From: Ceriagrion tenellum
Taxonomy: Eukaryota > Arthropoda > Insecta > Odonata > Coenagrionidae
Assembly: GCA_963169105.1 (NCBI GenBank)
Contig: OY720636.1
Coordinates: forward strand, 97,557,025-97,621,024
Length of the DNA: 64,000 nt
Direction of reading: 5' to 3'
In this document: positions 1 through 10,893 of the stretch, piece by piece
Position numbering within the stretch: the first letter of the stretch is position 1
Layout: every line of letters starts with the position of its first letter
Program-made: the position numbers and the translations under genes
The notes under the pieces: generated by a model
The model's database searches: none
Told to the model about the DNA's origin: nothing
What the model saw: the letters and a program-made list of their open reading frames with translations, nothing else

Positions 1-699
1 TATTTTGCCACTAATTTCGCAAGCCAAACAAAACCACCCCCGAAAAGGAAATCGAACAATTTATTTTAATTTCCACAACGGATAGAAATGATTGAAAGAA
101 TGAGATAATTAGATTTCCCCCAATCAATCATGATTTATGCCAGGATTTCTCACAACGCACCGAATAAATGCCTTTCTGGATATACCAAGGCCCGAGCAGG
201 AAGGAGCGAGTAATTGGAAAAAAATAAATAAACACTCGGAACTTTGCTTTTGATAACTCTCTCCCTCTCTTTCTCATTCCTACTCATTTAATTCCATTGA
301 AGCGGCTTTCTTTGTTTGTTTTTCATTCTGATTTTTGGTTCATTGACTGTTGGCAGTCCGTCGCTTGGCAACGTGCTTACAGTGGAACGCCGGCAGAGAA
401 GAGAATGGGATGGGGAATAAGAGGGCAAGATAGGAACGGCGGAAAAGAGGTCGTGGACGGACAGGGCCCGTTTCACATTATAATTGCTATTGCGTGTGAT
501 TTAAAACTAGTGGAATCGAGTGATATTTCAGGCTGTGCCGGGCTAAGTCGTGGCCATAGCGAGTAAAAAGTACAGGCGAACGACCGCAGGGTCGGACACT
601 CTACGACTTATTAAAAACAATGATGGGTTAAAAAAATGTCTGAAATCCGGAAAATATTGACTTTCCGCATCAATTTCACCCTAAATTGAAAGTGAATTT
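1..699. other. Unassigned AT-rich sequence
   Basis: No domain, repeat family or RNA gene was recognised. A moderately GC-rich patch lies at about 350-600, with short frames open on both strands that resemble nothing known. Confidence 0.4.
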
Positions 700-1112
700 A
701 CATCCACATACTTCCCTGCGAGTCACCGTATGGGGGTGTGGCAGGGAGTGTTAGATTTCCAGCCGTGTAAAGAATCCAAAGAATCCAAATTCCAAAGAAT
801 CCAAGTTTTTAGGAGGTGAAACGGTGACACGTATTATAGGAGTGTATTTTGTGGAACTCAGTTTTTATTGTGGTGGCTAATTGTGCGCGGAACAAACGAG
901 TTTTTGTACTTATCTGTTCGGCAATGTATTTCTCTTATTTTTTCGCCTCTGTCATATGTAAAGATGTTGTGAGACGTCATGATAATATTCTCTGCGTCGC
1001 TCTGAAACACACCAGCTCTGAATTTATTAAGTAAACTAAGACTAACGTATTGTCTCCGAGTCTCAAGGGGCTCACATGTTAATCCCTCTAAAAGTTGTGG
1101 TACACTATATAG
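700..1112 (-). mobile_element. LINE 3' end, copy A (CR1/jockey-like)
   Basis: Read on the minus strand, this is the last part of a non-LTR retrotransposon ORF2 plus its 3' UTR, the same family as the copies at 1569, 12159, 13340, 21595 and 43080. The copy at 43080 shows the coding sense best: WEPLET near the start and SFFPRTI near the end, a signature of jockey/CR1-type RT C-termini. The plus-strand frame at 849-1034 is only the antisense shadow. The 3' end, near 700, carries GTATGTGGATGTA, which the other copies share. The copy is 5'-truncated and has stops. Family assignment rests on short C-terminal motifs, so the clade name is tentative. Confidence 0.75.
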
Positions 1113-1568
1113 TGTTTATTAAAAGAGGCTGACACTTGTGGTGACCTGTAATGGTGGAATCATACAATCTATAGGAGTACAGGATCTACAATTTACAACA
1201 TTTGTATTGGGACATATTGTTAAGGTGTCTCCACACATTTGGTGAGTACCAAACGACTGCTTGCCGATTCCCGAGTAGATGAGGTGCCCACCAGGGTGTT
1301 TGCTGAGTACTTCCCAAATAGTTAACACCTTCAACAGATATGCACCCTTTGCCGCGCATCGAGTAACTCTGGGGAAAAACAAATATTGGCATTACAGTTG
1401 CCCTGCAGATAGTACGATGGATAGTAACTCAGAACTCATTAATAATTCGGATACTTTTTTTAACCATGTCTTGTGGCAGTGTATAATTAAAACAACGGAG
1501 AAAAACTGATAAGAATGAGATGGTTAAAATAAAAAAGTACTTACAAAAGATTCACGATTCGTGAAAAA
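1113..1568. other. Unassigned spacer between two LINE ends
   Basis: A minus-strand frame of 87 codons (1119-1382) is open and contains several Cys. I do not recognise it, and it does not continue the RT frame of the adjacent LINE copy. Confidence 0.3.
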
Positions 1569-1985
1569 ACTGCTACAAGCAAACATATATTCTAATGGGA
1601 GCACTTACATCTTAGCGGGATTAGGTTGGGAGCCGCTGCAGACTCGGAGACTACACACGGTTAGATTGCTTGAGAAATTCAGAATAGGTGTGTTTTAAAA
1701 GGACATAGAGACTGTCATATTAACGCCGCTCTGCTTTTATAAGTCAGAAAAATGCGAAAAAAACATTAATACATTGTTAAACAGATAAGCAGAAAATTAC
1801 GTTATTTACACTCGTAATAAATGTTAATAATAAAAAAATGTGCGCCATTTAAAACACACTCATAATACACTTCGCCATTACACATCTAAAAACCTTATCC
1901 TTTACACTTTTAAACGGCTGGCGTTCTAATATCCCCTGCCACTCGCTCATGCGGTGGCTGATGTCGATGGTAGGGAACGTTGTTA
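1569..1985 (+). mobile_element. LINE 3' end, copy B, strongly decayed
   Basis: Plus-strand copy of the same LINE family. Around 1615-1680 it translates as GLGWEPLQTRRLH followed by TVRLLEKF, matching the LGWEPLETRR region of jockey/CR1-like RT C-termini. The middle is badly eroded. The 3' UTR resumes at about 1910-1985 with GGCTGGCGTTC, CCCCTGCCAC and the final GTAGGGA region. The 5' boundary (CTGCTAC then AAACATATA) is almost the same as that of the copy at 43080. It faces copy A. Confidence 0.65.
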
Positions 1986-2149
1986 TCCAAAGAAACAAAT
2001 CTGAGTATGGAAATGGTATACCGTAAGAAATATTAACAAAATAGTTTAAACGGCAGCGTAGATTGTTCATATTTAGCCCAAAAGAAAATAAGAACTGATA
2101 TCTCTACCACCCTTAGAGTTTACTGATAGCATTTTGAGAAATGAATTGC

Positions 2150-2330
2150 AAATAAAACAAGATCACTGGCAATTTGGTGGTATGACATTTTATTAATAAA
2201 AAAATTTATAACTTTTACAATACCCCAATATAAATAAAACTGGCATGACCCGGGTTTCAGTGCATGAGCACCATCTTCACGTACTGAGTCATGGTCGGAA
2301 TCTCCTTTTTTATACAAAACCATAGAAGGG
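2150..2330 (-). mobile_element. PLE terminal region with hammerhead-like motif (H1)
   Basis: This lies just 3' of the PLE reverse transcriptase on the same strand. On the minus strand a TATA-like stretch (TGTATAAAAAAGG, near 2315) is followed by GTGAAGA, a 5-bp helix GGTGC/GCACT with loop TCAT, then GAAA, the palindrome CCCGGG and TC (about 2240-2280). This is hammerhead order: CUGANGA, stem II, GAAA, stem III, UH. The first core base is G instead of C, so cleavage is not expected. Further on, ACCACCAAATTG may be the degraded conserved tail seen in the better units. PLE terminal repeats with hammerhead ribozymes are established for this class. Confidence 0.65.
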
Positions 2331-2400
2331 GGAGGGGAGAAAGGAAGGAGAAGAGGAGATGGGGGGTAAAAAACGGGAGGGGGGAATTTAAGGATCGAGG
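2331..2400 (-). other. Polypyrimidine tract between PLE RT and ribozyme
   Basis: On the minus strand this is almost pure C/T, with runs such as CCCCCCTCCC. Similar C-rich tracts lie upstream of the ribozyme-like motifs at 9.6 and 17.9 kb, so it may belong to the element's terminal repeat. Confidence 0.45.
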
Positions 2401-3470
2401 TTAGTAATAAGTTGAAAGGGAAGAATGCGTTAAAGCCTCAAGGATAGGGAAAGGGGAAAGAAACAGATCATTTATGACATTGTCGTGAGGGTTCCTCTGT
2501 TGCCTGGAAATCAATTTGCCAATCAAATTAGGGATGTAACCATTAACAATGGCTAGCAGCTTAATTATACTGGTTTCTTTTCTGAAATTATCTTCTGTCA
2601 TCGGAATCTTAAGAAGACGGTGTATCAAGGAATTGAAAGCTGAGATTTTATGGGAGTAGCAATGCCTAGAATCAGACGAATTAACATGGTCCATATAGGT
2701 AGGTTTTCGAAATATGGAAAAAGTATGACGATCTTTCATGAGTGAAATGCTGAGGTCTAGAAAATTTAAGGTGTGATTGGAATCTGATTCACACGTAAAG
2801 GAAATATTGGGATAAAGTTGATTAAAAAATTCGGTAAAATTAACGAGTTGACGATCAGTGCCTTTCCATAAAATTGCAATATCATCAACATATCTAAACC
2901 AATAAACAATGGAATTTAATAACTGGTTCTCAGAACTAAAAAGATTATTCTCCAAGTTATCTAAAAATATTTCAGCAAGTATGGGCTGGATCGGCGAACC
3001 CATTCCCGGTGAACCCATTGTCTGTCTGTGAATAGAAATAGTATTAAAAAGGAAGTAATTTTGTGAAATAACGACCGTGAGGAGGGAGAAAAATTCTTTA
3101 ATAATGTTGTCAGCAATACCGGATTTTTTGAGTAATCCAATGGTTATATCTATAGTTTCACTGGGTGGCACATTGGTGAACAAATATATAATATGAAATG
3201 ACACTAATCTTGCCCTAGGAGGAGCAACTACGGCTTTTATATTATCAATCAACTGGAGTGAATTTTAATGCCATATTTGGGTTTAAATGCGGTATACTAT
3301 ATAAGGAGCTTATTAAAAACATGGGCAAACTTAAAAGCCGGAGCTCCAATACAAGAGACAACACGTCAAATACGTGCCTCAGATTTATGTATTTTTATAA
3401 GCCCGTACATACGTGGGGGTAAAAGATTTGACAGATGCACATGGAAATTTCTGTAAGGGGGGAACAATTA
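2401..3470 (-). pseudogene. Penelope-like element reverse transcriptase, broken
   Basis: The longest open frame of the window (283 codons, 2401-3252) is a PLE reverse transcriptase. Motif A reads SFHIIYLFTNVP (residues 18-29), where the family has SFD; the catalytic Asp is His20. Motif B is QTMGSPGMGSP (77-87), and motif C is YVDDI (121-125) with both Asp kept. FLDLSI, FRKPTYMDH and the HRLLK and NGY blocks follow, as in Penelope/Poseidon RTs. Homology continues upstream in shifted frames to about 3470, with YGLIKIHK, VVSCIGAP and FKPKYGIK, so the 5' part is disrupted by a stop and frameshifts. The ORF stops just after the RT, with no GIY-YIG endonuclease, and a polypyrimidine tract and ribozyme-like motif follow at once. 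It is either 3'-truncated or joined to a terminal repeat by deletion. Confidence 0.9.
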
Positions 3471-5154
3471 GAACTTTTAAAAAGACTTCGGAACCCTAAC
3501 GTAACTGTAGACAAATTTTAATTTCTCATTGTATATGAACCACAGATAACCTTTACCGGGACCAATACATGAGAGTTTGTTTCCGGGTGAATTGACGCCT
3601 AAAGATAAGAATCTGAGTAAGCGCAGTCACCTACTTTAAGTGTCCATTATATCCACAGAATATAAAAAATATCATGACACTGGCGAAATACTTCGCCACA
3701 ACCCAGGCTTTCGCTGCGCATACCTAATGTGTGTGGTTCTTTGAGTAGATAATCGAAAGCTCTAACAAGGAGTTTCCCTGCAGCTTTATGGCACCTGAAG
3801 ATCGAAAGTGCTTTTTTATGGCCCCAAAGTTGAAGAGATTTTTGGCACCGTGAGTGGCTGTATCAAGAATCTCATCTTATCAAGTGTTATGACGACACTT
3901 CCTCCCAATAGATGTGATCCATAAGATTAGATTGTCCCAAAAATGAGTGAAATTATAATCACGTGTCGTAATTTATTCTCTATTTCCTCATATTTTCCTA
4001 CATGTGCTATATTATTTGTAGTTTTATAAGTCACCTAAACATATTTGAACCACAGTTATGGTGAAAGTATCAATAAAGTAAAAATAGTTTTTAAGACTTT
4101 TTGACAACTGTGGTTGTATGTTTCTGTGATAATGCCCATTACATTTTACGTCAGGACGCAAAAGTACTGCTGCGATAGGATACTTGCTCATATTACGAAG
4201 TCTAAATGCCGTATTGGCACGTAAATAACACTTTAAGATTATCGGCGCTGGGTCACTGGCATCAAGTGTCATTGGTAAATAAATCGCGATACACGGTGCA
4301 GACAAAATTGCTGATAAACGTATTCTAAGTTTGGTTTCTGGTCAGTTTTACGAATGTAAATAAAATAAACAAGGAGTTGAGTTGTTATAGAAACGTTAAT
4401 TGCCCATAAAAAGGGTGATGACCCGAGCTTTGCAGATAAATTTGGGATTAAGAGTTGATGCCATCAAATGAATGGAGGATGAAAGAATGGAGGAGTTGAA
4501 AATGGGGGAACATTATCCCATTGTGGTAATGCAATACTGAGAACCAATATGATGTGACCATTAAAATTTGGAAACACAGGCGTAAACAAAACTCACAAAA
4601 AACATTGGTTAAACTGAACATTCATCTAATTAGGCGTTGAAGTAAAATACAGGCATAGAAAAAAGTACCAAACACAACTTTAAAATAATCTCCAGTGAAA
4701 TTGGTCAAAATATTGAGTTGCAAAATTGAATGCATATCGGAAAAATTCCTTTTAACTGTTATGACATTTGCGGCACGAACTCAGTAAAAACAATGAACTT
4801 TTATTAGAGTACATAGAGAAATCAAATGAAGACTAGTAGGATGGATAGAATAAGCGAGCCAAAGAGGAAAATGAAGGAAAAGATGCCCAAAACGATGGAA
4901 AAGAAAGTGATTTAGTGGAGGAATTTGAAGGGTGAAAAAGAAATGGTTGGAAGGAGCAAGTGCAATGATGCGTAACGTGCAGTCGAAGAAGGTAATGGAA
5001 CGGAGAATGAATGAGAAAAATGGGCGGTAAAGAAGTACGGGAGTTTTGACGTGGTGAAGGAAGGTGGAAAATGTGAAAATTTAAGTTTGTAATTTTAATA
5101 TAATGACCTAAACAAGACGATTATAGTTTGGAGCTCGCTAGGTGTAGACATTAC
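3471..5154. other. Unassigned AT-rich sequence
   Basis: At 3471-3560 faint, frameshifted continuation of the PLE reading frame is possible on the minus strand. Beyond that nothing is recognised. A purine-rich patch at 4850-5060 has no open frame. Confidence 0.3.
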
Positions 5155-5390
5155 ATAAATATCTAAGTAAATTCCACAGTTAAAATGTTAATTGCCGACC
5201 CAGGTTTCAACTGCACAGCAATCATTATGAAAGTCTTGATACATTATCAAGACCTTGATAATGTTTGATGAGCAGTCAAAACCTGGGTCGTCAATATAAA
5301 TTTAATTTGTCGAATGTACTAAGATAATATTTTGTCATGTCTGAGATCATGTTTCAAAAAGTAACACTTTAAGCCATTAATATAATTCGG
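5155..5390 (+). mobile_element. HHR-type foldback element (H2)
   Basis: Two inverted arms meet near 5250. The left arm read backwards and the right arm share AACCTGGGTCG followed by an AT-rich block ending in ACTAAGAT or ACTTAGAT. Each arm has a decayed hammerhead 3' half: GAAACCTGGGTC on the left (minus) and the mutated AAAACCTGGGTC on the right. The upstream CTGATGA-type core is lost on the right. After the right arm, CATGTCTGAGATCATG and AAAAAGTAACAC match the tail beside the element at 23.7 kb, which gives this copy a plus orientation. No clear target duplication was found. Confidence 0.6.
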
Positions 5391-8300
5391 TATATGTACT
5401 TGAACCTGTGAATTTATATCGGTTGAACATATTGAATGAGGAATTGAGAATTTAGGATGATATATTCATTGTCCCTCTTATTCAGAATATACTAGAGTTG
5501 ATCGGTAATTGAACATACGCAGACTAATTTTGTTATTTAAACTAAATTGTATGGATAAAAAATTCATGGTTGAATATTATTATTATTAATGTACGATTCA
5601 ACGTTTAATATACTCCCTAATTCAAGCTTAAATTGAGGACGACTTCTAAGGTTTGGTTCTTCACAAATTTTCCACCAACAGGCTATTCAGATCACGAGAT
5701 TTGTTCTCCAGAGTTTGATCACACTTGCAAAAAGAGTATAGATCATTTTAAATGAAGAAAAATAAATTGTATAAAAGAAGTGAAACGCTTATGAAAAGAT
5801 AAAGAATAAAAGCAAATGTTTAAGGGGAAAGTACGAACCCTATTTGGAATGTTTTTGAAGTTATAGGTTTCAGCCTCAAAATATTATCCAATCACATCGA
5901 ATGCTTGGCTTAATCATCTGACATCAGCAATCAAATTTTTTAATTCACTATGCTAAAGGTAGTGGCATTGTAACGTGCCAGCTGTTATTGCAGCCTACGG
6001 AGGGTTTATGGCATTTTCTACAGTACAGCTGTTGTATATTTCGTGGGTTCGCTGCTCTTACCCATCAAATTTAGAGGTTTTTAGACCCGTTAAACCTCGG
6101 AGAGGTCTTTAATTATAGTAAAAGAATTGGGAATCATAACATAAACCCCTGTGTTGAGTTGTCATAGATTTTTATTCGAAGATAATAGAAACAAGAAGTA
6201 TTTAAGAGCGAACGAGAAATATCCAAGTCTTCATCCAGAAAGTCATTTTTCTCGCAGCTTCGATAAATAACAAGTGGGCTGCAAGATATAGTTGAGTTCA
6301 GTGTGAAATGATGTATGTTCCACTTACGTGAAGATTAATTTAAGAGCAATATTTATGCCAATTCAAATCAGGCAATGAAGACCGTTTAATAAGAAAGAGA
6401 AAAAAACTGAGGATGATTACCCAGGAGTTGATGGCGATTTCCTAAAAAAATCCATTGAGAATTTTCAGTGCTTGACTACCAGCAAGTAACGAGGTTTGGA
6501 GAACAGAAAGAAGAGGGACGTCATTAATGGTAGATTAAAGCGAGCTAAATAGCATATTTCACAAAAAATAAGCCCACTCTTACCGCCCATCCCATTCCCC
6601 GAATGAAGATGACGGCAGAGGCGTAACCATTTGGACCGATGTTATGACTCATTCCGGACTTACGACATTCGGGGCAGTAAAACGCCCCACCTATCTGACG
6701 CGGTTGTCTCACCTTTGCCGCGCAATTTACAAGCGCACATTTCAACAAATACGGGTTAGCGGGGGTTATTTCCATCATCAATAATGATGGGTATGTTTAT
6801 CACAAGCGTTTCATTAATACTCCGACCCTGAAGCCCAAGAAATATATGGATATGGTGAGCAATTTTTTCATCAATTGAAGTGAAAATAAGTCCAAGGACG
6901 TGAAGGATTCTGTTCCCACTTGCGCGTCAAAACAACAACGAAGGAAGAATCATTCGAATATGAATGAATTACTCGTATTTCATGCATGCAAAACGTAAAA
7001 TTATGCTTTCATCTTTCCTGTTTAATCCAAGTCATACTAAGGTCACACATGAAAACATGGCGGAGAGCATGAATGCTTACACAGGGGTTAAACGGCGCAA
7101 GTTGTGCCATTGAAATTTGGGGGGGATTTTGAAAAATTATATTACAAACAAAGAAAGAAAAATTAATAAAATATGATTTAAACATATGGAAGAAATGAGT
7201 AAAAAACGTAATCTGAGATATTCAAAATATTATTTTTGGATACATTTTACATTCTTTTCCATGAAAGAAGAAAATAAAAAAAATGTTATACACAAAAAAA
7301 ATATGTAGGTTAGGATTTTTGGGAAAGAAATAAAGGTTTTTGCTGTAACTTACTATTCTTTTGTCTTTTAAAATATTACCTAAAGGTTCGTGAGAAAATA
7401 ATTTCAATTTATTTAATATTCATTTGTAAAACAAAGAAGCCGGTAGGAATCACCGAATTTTAGGGGAGGGGGAAATTGAAATTTCAGGGGTGGGGTTTGT
7501 GCTAGAATTCTAGAGGGGTATTGGCACCTCTGGCTGAGAGAGTAGACAGTATTATTTGCAGGTATTTCGTTGAGCCACATACGGGTAAAAACAATAATGC
7601 ATGACTTAAAGATTCAAGATATCCTTAAGGTGACTCTGGCTTAGCTATGTGAGTCAAGACAAATACCACGTGTCATATTTTTATCAATTATCCAGTTTAA
7701 AAAAACATACTTTCTCTGATGAAATGGGTTAGTTTTGAAAACCTAAATGAAGATACAAAGTAGGCAAATTATTCCACAAATGAAATTTTATTTCGTTTTT
7801 CAAGTCATTTGAACCGAATGCACATTTTGCATGGATGTTCGGAATTTCGATTTCAATTATGACAGTAATTCGCTAATAACTTAAAAAAACCGTTAGAAAG
7901 ATGTACATTATGTATTTTTTTCAATTTTCCAGGACTTTATTTTCGTTTCTTAAAGACCGTTTTTATTAAATTCTTTAATATGCTTTCCCGTTCAAATCCA
8001 AGTTTACCTGTTGTAATGTGAGAAATCTCGATAATGTTAAAATCTTTACTCTCAAGGATGAACTACAGAAACTTAGTCTTGAAACCCTAATTTATTTTGA
8101 CCTCGGTTTATAAAACGTACTTCTAAGGCGTTTTATTTAGGTTTTCAGAAAATCAGAATTGAGTAATCCTCAGGCCAGAACCACTTTAAATGTTCAAGAA
8201 GGTAGTGGGATATATATTACAAACAGCAATGCGTTCTTAGCACTAAGTAGCTTCTTGTATAACTCTTGGATAACTCAGTTCATTTATATAGTTACAAAAC

Positions 8301-9525
8301 GCTATAATTATCAGCTGGTTATGCATCAATGGTAAAGAAATTTTCAAGAGAATTTTGGAGATATTTCATCTCTTAGACGTATTTTCAGGCTTTTGATATC
8401 GCATAAATATTTAAAATTTCATTTGAATCAGTAAATTCTGGGTTTTAGTAACAAAAACTCACCCCATTATATGCACCCTTCTCTCCATCGTGCTTTCAGG
8501 GTATCATTTAAATGTAAGTTATGATGGACACAATGCACTTGGGGATTTCAGGATCCTTGTGCAAAAAGAAAAATTAATGATTAGAATGTACCTAACGCTT
8601 TTCCGGATGACAGTAAATCACCCACGGGACAAATGGTGGTCCTTAAGGTGTTCTCAGAGGCGTATAAGGAGAGGCAGAGATACATATCCTTTGGTGCGTT
8701 ACCTACCATTCATAGGTGAACTCATGCTGAAATAACGAATAAATTGGATGTGTGGAGTATTAAATGGGATGGAAAAGAGGATGAGAATCGGTTTCAAAGA
8801 GAAGAGAAAAGTTTGTGAGGGGTCTGGGGAGAGCGATTCCAGCGAAAGAAGAAAAGGAGAAATGGAATTTTATATATGAGAACGAGAGAAGTGAGAATAT
8901 CTCTTGTAGAGGCTGACAGCCATAAGAAACATCTGGCTTTATGGGAGACGGAAACAATGAGGTAAAAATTTTTTATTTAACTATTATGAAAAACCTCTCT
9001 CACGTAGTTTAGATGTCTCAAGTGCATGAAATACCAAGGAGTAACATGCCTCCTAAAGTATGATTCATAAATCGAACATGGTCAATTTTACGGATATAAT
9101 TTTAACAGATCAAAACAGGTTCAAATTCACAAGAATACTGTAGAAGTAATGTAAACTTTCCACTCATTGATGAGTATTTCGTAATTTCACTATTTTGTAA
9201 AAACATTTCAGCGCGCATTAGCACCGATTACCCGATGCCCCTGTTACCAAATACCCTGAAGAACTCCTGCGAAAGCCTTTGAAGGTTTTTTGTTCAATAC
9301 AATTAAAAGAAAATGATACTGTAATAAAGTTTTTTTTCAATGAAATGGTCGTGAAATAAAATGGTTGAGACATTTTTTGCCAAAGAAAAATAACCAGAGA
9401 TGCATTTAGTAATCTGATATATTCTAAACGTATACTTTCATATAAGTTTTATCGATTACAATATATCAGAAGTGATAGAACTGGCATTAATTAAATATAT
9501 TTTTCAGTCTTGATACAATGTCAAC
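5391..9525. other. Unassigned AT-rich sequence
   Basis: No gene or repeat family was recognised over about 4 kb. A minus-strand frame at 6545-6781 has two CxxC-like Cys pairs (CALVNC, CPEC) but no wider resemblance. G-rich patches occur at 7100-7130 and 7460-7530, and a GA-rich stretch at 8760-8900. Confidence 0.3.
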
Positions 9526-9537
9526 TACGTATTATCA
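9526..9537 (+). repeat. Target-site duplication, left copy
   Basis: TACGTATTATCA here is repeated exactly at 9820-9831, bracketing the H3 element. The inverted arm begins at the next base. Confidence 0.8.
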
Positions 9538-9577
9538 GTAACTTAAATAAAACGTTGTATACTTCACTATAGGTTTA

Positions 9578-9622
9578 ATAACACGACCCGGGTTTCGACA
9601 CTTCGTGTCATCTTCAGATGCA
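9578..9622 (-). ncRNA. Hammerhead ribozyme motif
   Basis: On the minus strand: GCAT (stem I), CTGAAGA (core, 9611-9617), T, stem II GACAC/GTGTC closed by GAA, then GAAA, the palindromic hexamer CCCGGG, TC and GTGT (stem I, wobble-paired with GCAT). All invariant core bases are kept. Stem III is a self-complementary hexamer, too tight to form a stable hairpin, as in minimal PLE hammerheads thought to act as dimers. The predicted cut follows the C opposite 9585. Confidence 0.75.
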
Positions 9623-9639
9623 AATACAACATCTGTCAC

Positions 9640-9651
9640 TCTATATATACG
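9640..9651 (-). promoter_or_regulatory. TATA-like box upstream of ribozyme
   Basis: On the minus strand GTATATATAGAG lies about 25 bp before the ribozyme core. TATA-like boxes are similarly placed in the elements at 2.3, 46.3 and 56.5 kb, so it may be part of a terminal-repeat promoter. Promoter function is inferred from position only. Confidence 0.4.
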
Positions 9652-9819
9652 GGTTCGTGGTTCGTGGTGGTTCGGGGAGGGGAAGGAATCTGGGAGAGGA
9701 TGGATGAGGGGGTGTGGGAGGCGGGCGTGCACTCCAAGCATTCACCCCCCTCCCCCACAAAGTTTTATTTAAGTTACTATGAATTACTTCCACAAAGTCA
9801 GGCCTGGAACCATTTCATT

Positions 9820-9831
9820 TACGTATTATCA
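9820..9831 (+). repeat. Target-site duplication, right copy
   Basis: Exact repeat of 9526-9537, directly after the conserved tail of the element. Confidence 0.8.
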
Positions 9832-10821
9832 ATTGAGTTTATTCTGTGTGGAATATAATTTTCATAGTTTCAACATATTGCGCATCAGCTACCGTATTCT
9901 TCCGCTCACTAGCTACAGAGGTATAAACGACGCGTTAGACAAGAGCATAACAAAGTTCGGGCCGTATAATTTCAGGAGATATTATGAAACATAGAAAGAT
10001 ACAGACAATGGGTATCCACTACTCTTAGCAATTTTTTTAGTTTCGCTGAAAAATAATCATTTTGTGAGTTATGCTTACAATAATAGCGATACGTAATGAC
10101 CCACGGGCCGTCACGTTGCTTACGTTGTACTGAGCCTGAAATCATCATCACGTAGAATTAAACAAAATTTCAAGTATATAAGGCAATTGAGTATATTGAT
10201 TAGCAACTTACTTCGTTGTCATTGCCGATGCATAGTGGCATTTGTGGGTTTCTTGGGAAAAAAATGTTAGGCAAAAGAACTCTAATGCGCCCTCTCAACT
10301 TTTAATTTCTAATACTGAGACACTCATACTTACAATTAGTCTTACATACTGAATAATGGCCAGAGGAAAAAAAAACTTTAAGCTTTAACAATGAAGTGCC
10401 AACAACTTTCCTCCCTTTACAGAATACGTTGAGAAGAAATTATTTTCTGCTTATTATATTCTGCCAAATTTTGCAGAGTGGATGAATCTAGAGCTCATGA
10501 GAACAGCAAAACTTGAGAAAAGGAGAAAAGTGGAGTTGTATAGGAAAAACGGATTGAACCTATGATGATGCAAAATATAAGAAGCAAACGTAGCTATGTA
10601 GTTAGGATATGTGGCAATGCAGATGGGAATTCGTAGATTTCTGAATGATACAACGGTTTTCATATAAATCGTACAGGGTGAATGAAGGAAATCAAAACCT
10701 AGTAATGAGTACAGAATTTCAAGGAAAAACCATTCCACCAAAAGGTTTGTACTGGATTGGGATATTCTAACCATTAGTGTCTTGCGTAGAAGAATTATGT
10801 CGTCACTGAAATCTTAAACTG
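9832..10821. other. Unassigned sequence
   Basis: Nothing was recognised with confidence. A frame open on the minus strand at 10454-10774 has no family resemblance. The last few bases lead into a LINE relic interrupted by mariner. Confidence 0.3.
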
Positions 10822-10839
10822 CATCTGTTCGGCTATGTA
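10822..10839 (-). mobile_element. LINE copy C, part left of mariner
   Basis: CATCTGTTCGGC and the TATGTA that follows match the other LINE copies, for example 918-930, and the rest of the same copy resumes at 12159. The final TA (10838-10839) is the mariner target dinucleotide. Confidence 0.55.
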
Positions 10840-10869
10840 CGAGGTGTATTCAAAAAGTAAGGTGACTTT
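10840..10869 (+). repeat. Mariner terminal inverted repeat, left
   Basis: Starts CGAGGTGTATTC and pairs with 12129-12158 with two differences in 30 bases. Confidence 0.92.
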
Positions 10870-10893
10870 ATATTTTTATGAAAAAATATTTAT

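Larger units (their letters stand above)
9538..9819 (+). mobile_element. Short HHR-bearing PLE-like retroposon (H3)
   Basis: A 282-bp insertion bounded by a perfect 12-bp duplication. It starts with AGTAACTTAAATAAAACGTTG and carries the inverted copy CAAAGTTTTATTTAAGTTACT at 9759-9779 (20 of 21 match). Next comes a 40-bp tail with TTCCACAAAGT, CCTGGAAC and ATTTCAT, closely like the tail of the element at 56.4 kb. Between the arms, on the minus strand, lie a C-rich tract, a TATA box and a hammerhead ribozyme motif. It codes for no protein. Known PLEs have terminal repeats in direct or inverted orientation and variable target duplications; that this is a non-autonomous derivative is my inference. 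Confidence 0.8.

Noticed and set aside
849..1034. 61-codon plus-strand frame similar to frames at 13473 (plus) and 43145 (minus)
   Set aside because: The shared protein is the antisense reading of a LINE RT C-terminus and 3' UTR; only the other strand gives known motifs.
6545..6781. Cys-containing minus-strand frame as a zinc finger
   Set aside because: The two Cys pairs have no fitting spacing or flanking residues of a known finger.
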